DNA of 64,000 nt from NCBI GenBank assembly GCA_023231475.1, contig JALJEE010001766.1, positions 59,523 through 123,522 on the forward strand, given 5' to 3'. Shown here in pieces: positions 22,977-34,061 of this stretch. Source of the DNA: Seison nebaliae. Taxonomy: Eukaryota; Rotifera; Pararotatoria; Seisonacea; Seisonidae. The position numbers were made by a program, and so were the translations under genes. The notes below the pieces were generated by a model. That model saw only the letters and a program-made list of their open reading frames with translations. It was not told the origin of the DNA and searched no databases. Within the stretch, counting starts at the first letter, position 1, and each line of letters begins with the position of its first letter.

Positions 22977-23316
22977 AATTATTTATTAGAACGTCAAAAA
23001 AAGTAAAGGAAAAAAAAAGAAAAATTAATTAAATTATCCCTTAATTATGAATCAATTATTTCATCAATTAAATTAAGTATTGAATTTTTCTCTCGTCGTC
23101 ATGGTCACACGACAAGTATTTCTGTGAAATAATATTTTAACTCAAATCTCGAACGTCAGCGCGATCAATTCATTTTCCTTTTTCCCGTTTCATTATATAA
23201 TTTTTTTTTTGTAATAATTTTTTTTTCGATACGATCGATATTCGACACAAAACAAAATTATTTTATATAATAAATTTCATTTTAAAAATTCTTTTAATTC
23301 CTTTTAATTCAATTAA
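22977..23316. other. convergent 3' UTR region
   Basis: 340 bp of AT-rich DNA between the stops of the PTB gene and the minus-strand MINDY-4B-like gene. Poly(A) signal-like A/T runs are abundant, but none is decisive. Confidence 0.4.
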
Positions 23317-25362
23317 TCAAATGATGTTAAGTAATGATTGAATTTCGCTATCTAATGACACCACATCGCATTTTGGCCATCTGAAAAAATTGATTAGAAA
23401 CGAAAGAAGGAAACAAATTTCTCACTTCGTCCAAATAAGCCGAACGATATTTGGAATTTTTATATCTTGCTCTACGAATTGCATATAGTATGGTAGTTTC
23501 TGCATAGCAGTATCTCCATAATTGTTGACAGTATCAATAAATAATCGAACAAATGAATTTAGTCCATCAAGACCATTATAATAATTCAATTGAAATCGAT
23601 GTTCCAATCGCCAATTTCTTAACAATTCACCGTTCGTACTAAAGAGTATTCCGAAATTATAATTATCGATCAACGTCACCCAAATCGGATACATCGGCGT
23701 TTTTAACATTGATCCCACCTAAATAATTTTATCGAATAAAATTTGTTGATTTATATATTATATATTAATAATGAGAAATAACTTCATCGGGATTTTTCTT
23801 CTTCAAATGAATTTTTTGAAGGAAAACATCTTTAACTTGATGTTTCTTCTCTTTCTCATCATCTTCTTCCACTTCTTCCGTCTCTTCCAAAAGTTGATTT
23901 TGAATTAAATTTTCTTGAGTCACATGTCTCAAGAAACCGATATCTGATCTCGAATGAACACCGAGCGATGGTCTCTCCTTTAAAAGGAACAATGGAAATT
24001 TATAGATGTCAATCTAACCATCGGTTCTCCATCGTCATCAAATTCAATGTTTCCGTTATGAACATTAGCAACGGCATAGCCGGTTAATGCCAATAAGATC
24101 AAATCCACCCGACATTCTTCATATACTCCCAAAATTCGAATGTTATTGTCAATGATACAGGAATGTTGTATCGAAATTTTCGAACTACTATCTGATTTTG
24201 TATAATCAGAATAATTCTGATCCTCTATCAATCTAAAACAACTTTCTTAAAATACGACAAGAGAATAAAGATAAACCCCTCGATAGTTCTAGTTAGGAGA
24301 AGCGAATATAAAAATAAAAGAACACCACCAGGTCGAGTGAACCATTCGAGATGGTCCGTCAAGAATTGGAATGCTTCCTCTCTTGAATGAAATTTATAGA
24401 TGAGCAACTACGAAAAATGGATTAAGTGTTAGAAAATAATTCTAATACTAATTCGGTAAAACCGTCAGAACGGTAAGATTGAGTTGTTTTTACTGATGGA
24501 TGTCGTCCTGTAAGGACGATATTAACGAAACGATTCTCAGTTGTATTGGCACATTTCCATAAGCAATCTGTCAAAGCGTGAGCTAATGCCATTTTTCTTT
24601 GAGGTTCAGTTGGTTGGAAACTGGAAAAATGTTGACGGTTTTTCATTAGACAAATTAAAGGAAACCCAGGTAAAAAGTCTGTTTGATCAATTCCCGTAAA
24701 GAATAATCTTTTTGTTATATGTGCTTGAATTGCCAAAATTAAACCACGGGCGGTCGTCTTTAAAATTTGAAAAATTTCAAAAACTTCATATAAAAATTAA
24801 ATTTCAAAACTCGACCAGAATATTTCAAAGACCAGGGACATTCCGAATACATTGATCGGAATTCGAAAGCAGCATTCCTCCAATCTGTAGCTATCGGATG
24901 AATGATACTTCCTACGGTAACTAATCTCAATAAAGTGGCTGATTCCGTATCGATCGGAATACCGTTAGCAGGTGCAGTCATGTCAACTCGTCGAACTGTT
25001 TGTCCTAATTTAAATTTCTTTATTCGATCTATAACGAAATGGTAGAGAGAGTAGAAGAAAATGATCGAACTAAAGTCGTATAAATTCTCATCGGAATCTA
25101 CTGATTGTTCTTTTGGCATGAATAATTCAAGTTGTGCAATTCTCTAATTTAATCGAATTAGACGGTATTGTTAAAAATGTGACATGCAAACCTGGTTCAA
25201 GGCTTCCGACGAACGAAAGAAGGAATTGCATTCTTGCAGAATCTTTTCATCGAATTCTTTTGGTGTTGTTTCTTCCTCTATAATTGGCGGACCGATGGAT
25301 GACATTTCGTCGACAGATACGTCGCCAATTGTGTCGAACGTCACTTCATCCATTTCGGACAT
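23317..25362 (-). CDS. MINDY-4B-like protein, predicted inactive deubiquitinase
   Basis: At least seven exons from ATG 25362 to TGA 23317. Family signatures include CPWSLKYSGR joined by splicing to TTARGLILAIQAHITKRLFF, PQRKMALAHALTDCLWKCA, GGVLLFLYSLLLTRTIEG, LALTGYAVANVHNGN, SDIGFL, MLKTPMYPIWVTLID and ELLRNWRLEHRFQLNYYNGL. The last exon begins WPKCDVVSLDSE. In active MINDY-4 the first of these is GGPCGVLAAVQ; here the Cys position lies in TARG. The catalytic His segment (SHFSVLF) reads YNFGILF. Both catalytic residues are therefore absent, as annotated for MINDY-4B. A scaffold or ubiquitin-binding role is plausible but not shown. Confidence 0.85.
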
Positions 25363-25646
25363 GTTTTAAAGAGAATTAAGAAGAAATTGAAAATATTCCA
25401 AAAAAATTTTATTTCGATTAAAAAATTTGTATAGAAATCTTTTTGACTTTGTTGATATGACAACAATGTGGAATTGGGGGGCGATTCATTATACGTAGTA
25501 GTTGAAGGAGAATAATAATTGAAAGAAATTTCAACAAATTAAATGAGAGTGACAAATCTTCATTTTAATAAAATAAGCTTAATTCGATTTGTGAAAGTTG
25601 ATAAGTTGCATAATATAATAAACAATTGGCTAGTTTTCTATTTGGA

Positions 25647-26578
25647 ATGATGAAGGATCCTATTCTACCACATTCCAAACAGAAATACGATTGGGATTGT
25701 GGAATTGCCTGTTCTCAAATGATTCTCAGGTTCGACTTTCTTCTCCATAATATTTTCCCTAAAATAAAGGAAAAAGTTTTTTTTACTTCTTTCTAATGTT
25801 TTTTCTTCCACATGAAAATGTTCTGATGTTAATTTCATTTTTATGGTATAGTTTTATGGAATTATATGACGCGAACAAACTGAAACGAACAATGAGAGAC
25901 ACATTAAATTTATCGACGAACATTTGGACAATCGATTTAGCTGTGATATTATACTTGATGGGAATGGACCGTCAATCGATGAAATTCTTTTCCATTTATG
26001 CTGGTGCCAATCCCAAACATAAAGAAATGTCATTCTACAGGAACACTAGTCATGAGGACGATGAAATTCGAATTAATTTGTTATTCCATGTTAATTCCAT
26101 TTTTCTCATTCATAAATTCATTATCTCCATTCTTCAGTCTTTAATTCATGAAAAGAATTCATTATTGATCGAAGTGAAACATTTAACAATTCAAGACATC
26201 ATTCAGGAAATGAAATCTTCATATCGATGTGTCTGCATCGCTCTAATCGATGCGACTAAAATGCATTGTGAATGGTGCACAAAAGGATGCACTGGATTAG
26301 ATTCGTGCATACAATTGTGCAACAAATCGATGGGACCATGTCTCCACGGTCTTTTAGGATATTGTGGTCATTTTATTTTGATAGAAGAATTTGATGAAGA
26401 AAAAGAATTTATTTATTATCACAATCCTGCTACTAAACAAGAATTATGTTGTACCACATTCAAACAATTTGAAAAGGGTAGAACAGCAATAGGCACTGAC
26501 GAAGATTTATTATTCGTTCCACTTAAAACTCCAACAATTACACAACCCAAACATTTGTACGAAAGAGAATCAATTTAA
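25647..26578 (+). CDS. GUCD1: GUCD1-like protein (guanylyl cyclase domain-containing 1)
   Basis: Three exons (25647-25729, 25852-26089, 26138-26578) with introns of 122 and 48 nt. Family blocks are YDWDCGIACSQMIL, NIWTIDLAVILYLMG, SFYR, the Cys-rich MHCEWCTKGC region, YCGHFILIEEF, IYYHNPA and GTDEDLLFVPL. The conserved Cys near the N-terminus, His in GHFI, and Asn/Asp residues resemble a papain-like cysteine peptidase fold. Despite its name the family has no proven cyclase activity. It is head-to-head with the MINDY-4B-like gene (284 bp apart). Identification is firm; function is not. Confidence 0.9.
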
Positions 26579-26737
26579 ATTCGCTAATTTCTTATTTATC
26601 GTCGTATGAAGTTGTTTTGTGATGGATTGATTGAAATTTTCTATATTCGTCATCGCAACATTCGATTGATTGAACGAAGAGAATAACTGACAATAATAAC
26701 AACAACAACAATTACAATGATAATGAATCGAAAGTTT

Positions 26738-26935
26738 CTAAACTTTAAATCGATATGGATTCATCTCATCGTAACTCATATCGTAAATCAATTCGAGATC
26801 TTCATATTTTGTCGGTTCGGGTCGATGATATTGTTGAATAAATAATTCATTCACATTCAACTCATTGTCCAATAAGAAATCTTCGTTTAAATTTCGAACA
26901 ATATTCAAAAGAAATGTTCGAATATTCTCATCCAT
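26738..26935 (-). CDS. small acidic hypothetical protein
   Basis: 65 residues from ATG 26935, rich in Asn, Asp, Glu and Tyr. The end reads YEDLELIYDMSYDEMNPYRF. No signal peptide, membrane segment or known motif is visible. Codon use resembles neighbouring genes, and there is a splice-acceptor-like TATATAG a few bases upstream, so the start may lie in an upstream exon. It could also be a chance frame. Confidence 0.35.
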   Translation of the reverse strand: MDENIRTFLLNIVRNLNEDFLLDNELNVNELFIQQYHRPEPTKYEDLELIYDMSYDEMNPYRFKV

Positions 26936-28070
26936 TCCACCCACTACTATATACCCAACGAAATTCTTTCAAAATCATTTCACAAAAAATTCACTCACTT
27001 TCTTTCTTTCCACTCATTAAATTGATGTGTATATACCAAGTTTCCCAACTGATCTCCTGATTGATGAAAAGTGAACGATCATTCAGGTAGAAATCTAATC
27101 TGATCTATTCTCATTACATTCTTAGGAAGATATTATTTAAATTAAAATAAACGTAATTTTTATCATTGGATTGATTGAATAAATCTCTCTTGAAATTGTC
27201 GACGAAACTATTTACTTCTTTTATTAATTTCGGAGATTTGATACATAACTAAAATAATTTGATGATATTTTATCGGAGTTAATTAATTAATATTATTTCA
27301 ATTAACATAAGAGATGTTGGTTGAAGAAAATGAATAATTCTCATATTCAATTTGATGCGTCTTCTCATTTTCATGAAATTTCATTCGACATCGATTGAAC
27401 AATATTGTATGTATAGCAGCTATTTCATCAATTACCAATCATACCACAAATGGAAAACGAGAAACCTTTACATAAATCTTCCACATTTCTTCCATCAGTT
27501 TTCTATTTAAATTGATTGTCAGATCAAATTCAACAAACATTACTAACCACTTCCAATTTGATAACTCTTGTTTTCTTCAGTTTATGATCAAGCATCTTCA
27601 CGATGATAATATTTTATTATCATCAGCCAAACATTCTAAAAACCGATCAACTTTGACGGTCGTTCAAGATACCGTTATTTAATTTTTTAGTTTCCCTGGT
27701 TACAAATTTAAATTTTGTATTAATCGAACACCAAATAAAAAAATTACATTCAAATTAGTCGTATTCGATAATCTGGAGATTATTTAACGATTTTATTCAA
27801 GTAAAATCATCGATCAATGAAATTTTACGTCTGTTCTTTAATGGTTGTAAGAAAATTGAATTGAAACAATTTGAGAAACATTTTTTTATTTGACGCATGA
27901 AAATATTGAAGATAAAAATATCCCAGTTATTTTAAAAACAAAATTTTTTTCATCTGATATTTATTAACATCACATATTTTGAACAATATTCTTAAAATGA
28001 CTTACAATTTATACCATTTATATGCAAAAACCGGATGATAACAGGATTGGTACGAAACGAAGATAGAAAG
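26936..28070. other. non-coding stretch, 1.1 kb
   Basis: AT-rich; no supported gene, RNA or repeat seen. The right part is presumably the 3' UTR of the small secreted protein gene at 28071. Confidence 0.45.
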
Positions 28071-28460
28071 TTAAAGTTCTGATGATGGGAAATTTTCCCG
28101 TAGTAAAATATTTCTTGTTCCTTGAATTCGACGTGTTTGAACGTGTTTGCTAATCGATTCAATTTTTCTGGGTACATCATTGAGAAGTCTTTCTTTAAGT
28201 ATTTGGAAACTTGACGCGTTCACCACGTAGGTTAACCGGCCGAATGTTTTTATTTCACTGATAGATTCATCGAGAATGAAGTTATCGGCAGGAGAATTTG
28301 AGGTGATATTTTGGCGAGTGAAGTTTTTGAAATTGACATGAATCGGCACGTTATCAGATATGATTTGAAGTCGTTTGGTTGAGTATATCGAGATACAGTT
28401 AGCAGTATTAAAAAAGAATAAGTAGAAAATGGAGAAGTACGTGACGAATTTGAGAGCCAT
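28071..28460 (-). CDS. small secreted protein, unrecognised
   Basis: 129 residues from ATG 28460, starting with a clear signal peptide (ALKFVTYFSIFYLFFFNTANC). The mature part has two or three N-glycosylation sites (NFT, NIT, NAS) and no Cys. It ends with a basic, probably amphipathic helical stretch starting FQILKERLLNDVPRKIESIS. That stretch recalls the helical core of CRF-like diuretic hormone 44 (VLRQRLLLEIARRR). However, dibasic cleavage and amidation sites are not arranged as in known precursors, so I do not assign it. An upstream in-frame Met would bury the signal peptide and is not preferred. A second signal-peptide gene lies 155 bp upstream on the same strand. Confidence 0.6.
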   Translation of the reverse strand: MALKFVTYFSIFYLFFFNTANCISIYSTKRLQIISDNVPIHVNFKNFTRQNITSNSPADNFILDESISEIKTFGRLTYVVNASSFQILKERLLNDVPRKIESISKHVQTRRIQGTRNILLRENFPSSEL

Positions 28461-28614
28461 ATGAGAATGAGAGGAGAGAAAGAGAAAGAATAGAAAAGGA
28501 AAAAGAAAAAGGTAAAATGGATTTTCTTTCAACTTATTCAATTTATATATTTCCCTTAACTGATGTGAGTTTATTGAACAAAACAATAAAAAAAATGAAA
28601 TTTAAATTCAACAA

Positions 28615-29118
28615 TTAATCTCTCATTGTTCTAACTAAATTTTTTGGTTGGACAAATGAATGATCCATCGCTCTCAATCTTTCTGCTCGTTCCTTCAACC
28701 GTTTTTTTATATCTCGTTCTGGTAGTGCATAATAGAGAGCCAGTTTCTTCCTATGTTTCCTTTTAACAATTTTCGTGCTATTACTATAATCAATATGGTT
28801 TCTTCGTTTAATTTTCCTTCGTTTTTTTTCTTCTTCTTCATCTTCTTCTTCATCATCGTTCTCCTCATCATTAACCGGTTTATGAATAGGTTTCGAAAGT
28901 TGAGGAGGGTTTGGCGCGACATTTGTACGAACAAAATCGGATTCAGCACGTACGAAATTATCGAGTTTAGCACCCTCGTCATTTAACTGGTTTGATGGTT
29001 GTTTATTATTTATAGGTTCTGAATTCAAATCAGACTTTGCGCTCGATATTGCCACAGATTCCATCATTTGCACAAACATTAGTAAGAAAATGAGAGAGAG
29101 GAATAATAGACGTTGCAT
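28615..29118 (-). CDS. secreted acidic/basic protein, unrecognised
   Basis: 167 residues. A signal peptide (QRLLFLSLIFLLMFVQMMES) is followed by a linker rich in Asn/Ser/Pro, an uninterrupted Asp/Glu run near residues 86-97, and then a Lys/Arg-rich half with KKRRKIKRR and KRKHRKK. It ends in a helical, basic segment (ALYYALPERDIKKRLKERAE). Several dibasic sites could be convertase sites, as in a peptide precursor. There is no Cys. It is tandem with the secreted protein gene at 28071. No family recognised. Confidence 0.6.
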   Translation of the reverse strand: MQRLLFLSLIFLLMFVQMMESVAISSAKSDLNSEPINNKQPSNQLNDEGAKLDNFVRAESDFVRTNVAPNPPQLSKPIHKPVNDEENDDEEEDEEEEKKRRKIKRRNHIDYSNSTKIVKRKHRKKLALYYALPERDIKKRLKERAERLRAMDHSFVQPKNLVRTMRD

Positions 29119-29554
29119 AGATGAGAGTAAAAAAAAGAAAGAATTGGAAAGTCATCTTGTTTTCAGTTTCTTTTAATTTTTTATTATTCCATAACTTTTC
29201 CCAGAGAAAATTCAAATTTGGTCAGAAAATACTCACTTTTTAAGATCAGAATTGAAATAAAAATTTTAATATTTAGATAAATTTATCAAAATCGAGAAAT
29301 GCTCAACGAAATTTAGAAGTAGAAAATATTAATTGGAAAATTAATTATTAATTTGATGTTGAATTACGATGGTCTCCATAATATAATGTTCCCTTGATTT
29401 TTGGTTCGTTACCACGAATTATTTACAATTATTTTACTGACATTTCCATTTAAGATTAGATCCATATAATTTGTCGTTTAATGAAAAGAAGTAATCGATA
29501 AGAATCGGAAGATGTGAAGATTTTTTCTATTGTCATTTGTCATTTGAATGTAAT
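29119..29554. other. intergenic, 436 bp
   Basis: Lies between two minus-strand genes; likely 3' UTR of the ankyrin-repeat gene and promoter of the secreted protein gene. No motif assigned. Confidence 0.4.
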
Positions 29555-32500
29555 TTATCTTGATAAAGAGATTGAGGCAAACACTTTCTCCGCATCGTAC
29601 AATTTAGCCAAATGGAGAGCGTCCATTATCGTTTTTCGAATGTCAACTGATTCGGACGTGGTATTCAGCCAAATAATGACAGATCTTATCAGACAATTCT
29701 TTATAATATTTTTCGTTCGATGACAATCTCTTGTTGAAGCGATCGTTGATGGATAGGAGTGTAAGCAGTTGAAGGATCGGACTAAATTTAATCGGATAGA
29801 TTTCCGTTTCCATTTCTTCCGACTCTTTAATCGGAAACTGATAGTCTTTGACTTCTTTTTCTCACCGATCGATTTATTGTCGATCGATAATGAAGATGGA
29901 AATTTCACGTCAAGAATATTATTTTGAAATAAATATTCCGATCTGTATATTTGCTGCACATACAATGCATCAAAAAGGAAGATGTTTATACAAAGAAATT
30001 GCCATTCACTTAAGGAGATTAATGGTGCAATTGCTTCCAAACCATTCATGATACTTTGATGACTATAATCTTTTTTCTTCATTTGACACTGACCTTGAAG
30101 ACACCAGTATGTGTCGAAACATGTCACCATCATCGACGACATGAGTTGTCGTTGTGTCGCAGTTTTGTCTTGGGGATCGAAAATTGCAGCCAATTTCAAA
30201 TGGTTTGTCAATGAATCATGTACCGTTCTCAAATCATTCATATTCATTCCACTGATCATTGAATAATGGAAATTTGAATATGTTTCTTTTTTATTCTCAT
30301 GAAGTTGATTGATGATGGAAGAGTTCCTTCCTGATAGTACATCATTCAATGTATTGATTTCAATGGCAATATTATCATCATCTGTGTCATCAACATCGTC
30401 GTTAATTTTAGTTGGTAAAATACTTCCATTAATTTTCGATGAAGATTTTTCGAAAAATTTATAGAAATTTTTCTTCTTTCCTTTGCCCCTTGGAACGGTT
30501 TCGGATATAGAAAAGAACTGTTTCAATCCATTCGCGTCTTCGAACAGATCTTGAGATGAATTCTTCTTGATCACTTTCCCGATATTGGGAAACGATTTTA
30601 TATCGATATCATTTTGAACGATTAATTCATTGAAACGGAATGAAAATTTATCAAGAATTGTAAAAATTGTATTTAGACGATTATTATACAGTAGATAAAT
30701 GTAGAGATCGATTGTTAGGAAATTTTGATGATGTGCTCTCTCTAAGAAACTCAATCGATGCAGAAATGTAAATAATTGTTTGTTCTTCCAACCGGAAATG
30801 ACGGTGTTTGCATATCTCCATTTTTCGCGAATTGAAGAAATTTCTCGACGTTTTTTTGTCGCCATTCGTTGACGAATATCTTGAATGACATGAGGTATAA
30901 TTGGAGTGGTATCATCAGAATTCGTTTCAGTAAATTCCTGGTGATTGGTAGTGGAAGGAAAACTTATTTCGTTCACGATTTTTTGTAGAATTAAATTGAT
31001 AATTTGAATGTTGTTAAATTTGACAGCTGTACAGAAAATATTATCGTCATCCTTATTTTTGATTTCGAATAAATTGAACGGAGTATACAATTGGTCATCT
31101 TCACGAAATGATAAATATGAGTAGATATTTGACATTTGTTTAATGACGGAATTATAATTGGAAATTATGGAATTTTTCAAAATTAATTCCTTTCGATTTA
31201 AAACCATACTATTCTCCGTCGTTTGGGACATGTCAGTAGAGGAGAACATATGAAAAATTTTCTGAATTGCTTCTTTCTTCAAATGTGGATTGTTCTTATC
31301 TTTACACAATAAATGTAACGGCGTGTTACCAGTCAGATCTTGTAATCGACAATTTCCATAAAAGTTTAATAATTTTTCAATAATTTCTTCATTCCGTTTT
31401 GACGAGAAGATGGCGTAATGTAACGATGTCCGTCTGGTTAGAGAATGTTGTTTATTAATAATTTGTTGGAAGAACATTCTTCTAAAAATATTTTTCGTTT
31501 TCTCATTCTTCGACAGATACAACGAACTAGTTTCCGTCGTTTTCTTCGAAACATTTAAATTTGATCGAATTATATTTCGATTTGAACTTATTGAATTGTT
31601 ACGACTCAATACTAATCGATTATCGTTATGTGGAATGTCTAAACGATTATTTGACATTTCATTCTCATTCGTTATGAACTCATAAATTAAATCATACAAC
31701 GTTTCCATCACTTTCTCCATCTCATTGAGGAGAACTGAAACTATTTCGAATGATCCAGATTGACAAGCAACTTGAAGAAATGACAATCCTTCATCATTCA
31801 TCGTATCGAATGGAATGAAATTTTCACTATTCTTATCCAGAAAATTCACGTAATTTTGAAGTAATAAACGGAAATCTTCAATGGAATTATTTACGCAACA
31901 TTTAAACATTTGTTCCTTGATCTCTCCTACATTCTTCCATGATGGCATTCGGATCTGGTACGAACAATTTCCGTCTTCCATTTCACATTCAGTTTGTTTC
32001 GATGCATAAGATCGGAAAATCGGAATATCATTTATTGCCGATGTACTCGTCTCCAATCGGATGATATTGGCATGACATTTATTAGATTGAATACACTTCA
32101 CGTTGTCGTTAGTTGATGGTGTTGATGAATGATTCGATGTTTTTTCCGGTTTGTCATTCAACGTCAAAATAGAATATTCTGATTGCTTATCAACATTCTT
32201 ATCATTCGACGAACTTTCCGATGATTTCTCTAAATTTTTAAACGTTAATTCTGACCATGAACTATTTTGTTTGGTGTAAATAACTTCAGGTCGTTCTCTC
32301 AACAAATCATCGTCAATATCAGTATTGGATGATTGTTGAATTCTGATATTCTTCCTCTTATCAATATCTTCATTCTCTTCGATGTTAACGAAATGTTCAT
32401 CAGTCGCATGATATTTGTCGATGAAAACAGAATCGTCATTCTCTTTCCCTTGTCCTAGAGATGTAGTGGTCATTTGATCTATGGAATGATGGGAATTGAA

Positions 32501-32746
32501 TTCTTCATTCGTTTTTTTCTCTTGTTTCGTCGAATGTTTATGGAGTTTCTGCTTATTAACACGCTTGCGTCGTTGTTCTGTTTCTCCTGAAAATCGTCCG
32601 CTATCGCGTGAAGTTGACGTAACACTTTTAACATAACCGTCACTATTCTCTTCAGAATTACTCCATTTATGTCGACGCCATTCCTGTAGCGACATTAGAT
32701 ATTTGTGAATTTTGTAAGCATGAATGAGTTTGTCTTCATCAATCAT
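29555..32746 (-). CDS. large ankyrin-repeat protein, unrecognised
   Basis: A single 1063-residue frame. The N-terminal ~280 residues are disordered, Ser/Asn/Lys-rich and charged. Residues ~285-345 hold an ankyrin-type unit (EGLSFLQVACQSGSFEIVSVL). Residues ~440-510 hold two more (RTSLHYAIFSSKRNEEIIEK, then LTGNTPLHLLCKDKNN). Further helical repeats around NIFCTAVKFNNIQIINLILQ follow. The rest is helical, with acidic and basic patches, and the C-terminus ends AEKVFASISLSR. There is no transmembrane, kinase or RING signature. The widely spaced ankyrin units suggest a scaffold protein of unknown partners. Intronless despite its length. Confidence 0.75.
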   Translation of the reverse strand: MIDEDKLIHAYKIHKYLMSLQEWRRHKWSNSEENSDGYVKSVTSTSRDSGRFSGETEQRRKRVNKQKLHKHSTKQEKKTNEEFNSHHSIDQMTTTSLGQGKENDDSVFIDKYHATDEHFVNIEENEDIDKRKNIRIQQSSNTDIDDDLLRERPEVIYTKQNSSWSELTFKNLEKSSESSSNDKNVDKQSEYSILTLNDKPEKTSNHSSTPSTNDNVKCIQSNKCHANIIRLETSTSAINDIPIFRSYASKQTECEMEDGNCSYQIRMPSWKNVGEIKEQMFKCCVNNSIEDFRLLLQNYVNFLDKNSENFIPFDTMNDEGLSFLQVACQSGSFEIVSVLLNEMEKVMETLYDLIYEFITNENEMSNNRLDIPHNDNRLVLSRNNSISSNRNIIRSNLNVSKKTTETSSLYLSKNEKTKNIFRRMFFQQIINKQHSLTRRTSLHYAIFSSKRNEEIIEKLLNFYGNCRLQDLTGNTPLHLLCKDKNNPHLKKEAIQKIFHMFSSTDMSQTTENSMVLNRKELILKNSIISNYNSVIKQMSNIYSYLSFREDDQLYTPFNLFEIKNKDDDNIFCTAVKFNNIQIINLILQKIVNEISFPSTTNHQEFTETNSDDTTPIIPHVIQDIRQRMATKKRREISSIREKWRYANTVISGWKNKQLFTFLHRLSFLERAHHQNFLTIDLYIYLLYNNRLNTIFTILDKFSFRFNELIVQNDIDIKSFPNIGKVIKKNSSQDLFEDANGLKQFFSISETVPRGKGKKKNFYKFFEKSSSKINGSILPTKINDDVDDTDDDNIAIEINTLNDVLSGRNSSIINQLHENKKETYSNFHYSMISGMNMNDLRTVHDSLTNHLKLAAIFDPQDKTATQRQLMSSMMVTCFDTYWCLQGQCQMKKKDYSHQSIMNGLEAIAPLISLSEWQFLCINIFLFDALYVQQIYRSEYLFQNNILDVKFPSSLSIDNKSIGEKKKSKTISFRLKSRKKWKRKSIRLNLVRSFNCLHSYPSTIASTRDCHRTKNIIKNCLIRSVIIWLNTTSESVDIRKTIMDALHLAKLYDAEKVFASISLSR

Positions 32747-33877
32747 TCTTTCTTTCTTCTGCTCAATTTCTTTTATTCACCAATTAAATTAGATAGAGTT
32801 GAAAGATCAATAAAATCTTGTCAAAATACGACGATTTCCCTCGTTAGAAATAAAACTTAATTTGACTGTTACGTAACGGAAGAGTTTTATTTTCAACTAC
32901 ATAAATTACATTGCTTCCCAATAAACGCTTTAAAAAAAGAAAGAAAGACAGAAGATTATCTTATTTTGATAATAAAAATTAGTCGACACATTATGATGTG
33001 AATCAGAGTGGGGAAGATAATAAGTGTCGGTGATGTATTATATCAACCAAGGACAATTCCTAAAAAGAAATTAGTCATTTCTTAATGTTTCCTATTTATT
33101 TGCAAGATTTATTTCAGAGAATTTCTATTAGACGAAAACTGATTTGGTAAACAAAAAATTCGTCAGAAATTTTAATGAAATTGGAGTTTTTCACTCCTCC
33201 TCTCTCTCTTTCTTTGGGGAGTGAATAATGTGGACAAAATACATAAATAATCGAAAGTAATTCACAGAATGGCGAGGGAATGGCTCATTACTTCAACGAA
33301 CTTAAATCTTCTACGCCTCCAGATTTTCAGCTGTTTTAATTTAATAATTCTTTCAATTACAACAATCGGATCAATGTTCATTAAATTCTAATTTGTTCCC
33401 GACGTTAAATCATCAACGACATTTGACCATAAATATCTATGAAGGTTATGGGAAATTTTCATTGAGTTACTCCTTTCTGTCGTAATTTCGTATCATTATT
33501 ATTATGTAGAATTAAATTATCTTCAACTTCATCAATAAATTTTAATTCTCTTCTACTGTTTTGCCATTTATTTTTACGAAACACTTTACATAATTATACT
33601 CGACATAAAAACAACCTTCAACATGTATAATTTGTTTTGCTATGGGCGACGGAGTTTGGATTGAAACTAATTTGTTTAACAAAAAGTCTTCTATAACACG
33701 CCAAAACCGTTATGGTGAAATTCTTTGCCATCTAATTACAAATTTACAAGGGCAATTTTCATTTTACAATAGAACTTGAAGTTTAGTCTAGAAATTCGAT
33801 TTCGTTTTAATCAAATTTTCAAAAAATTATATTTTTGGAAGTAGAAATAAATAAAATAGAATAATAATCTCTTTTTC

Positions 33878-34055
33878 GACACGATTTCAATAAAACAACA
33901 TAAAAAAGAAAAAATGGATTAACTGAAATAATTAATGAAGGATCACCCCCTAAAATTTTCTTGAATTAAATATTTCTCACCTCTTTTTTCTAGAAAATTG
34001 TGAACTTTTCTCTTATGCTATTTTAAATATTTGAATTAACCGTTACATACCCAAT
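33878..34055. repeat. left copy of a diverged direct repeat
   Basis: Shares with 35128-35340 an ordered set of blocks: ACGATTTCAA, AAAATTTTCTT, ACCTCTTTTTT/CTCCTCTTG, GAAAATT, a TTTTAAATATTTGAATTAAC block, and ATACCCAATACA. Identity by eye is moderate with several indels. The spacing between copies is about 1.25 kb. Confidence 0.5.
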
Positions 34056-34061
34056 ACATGT

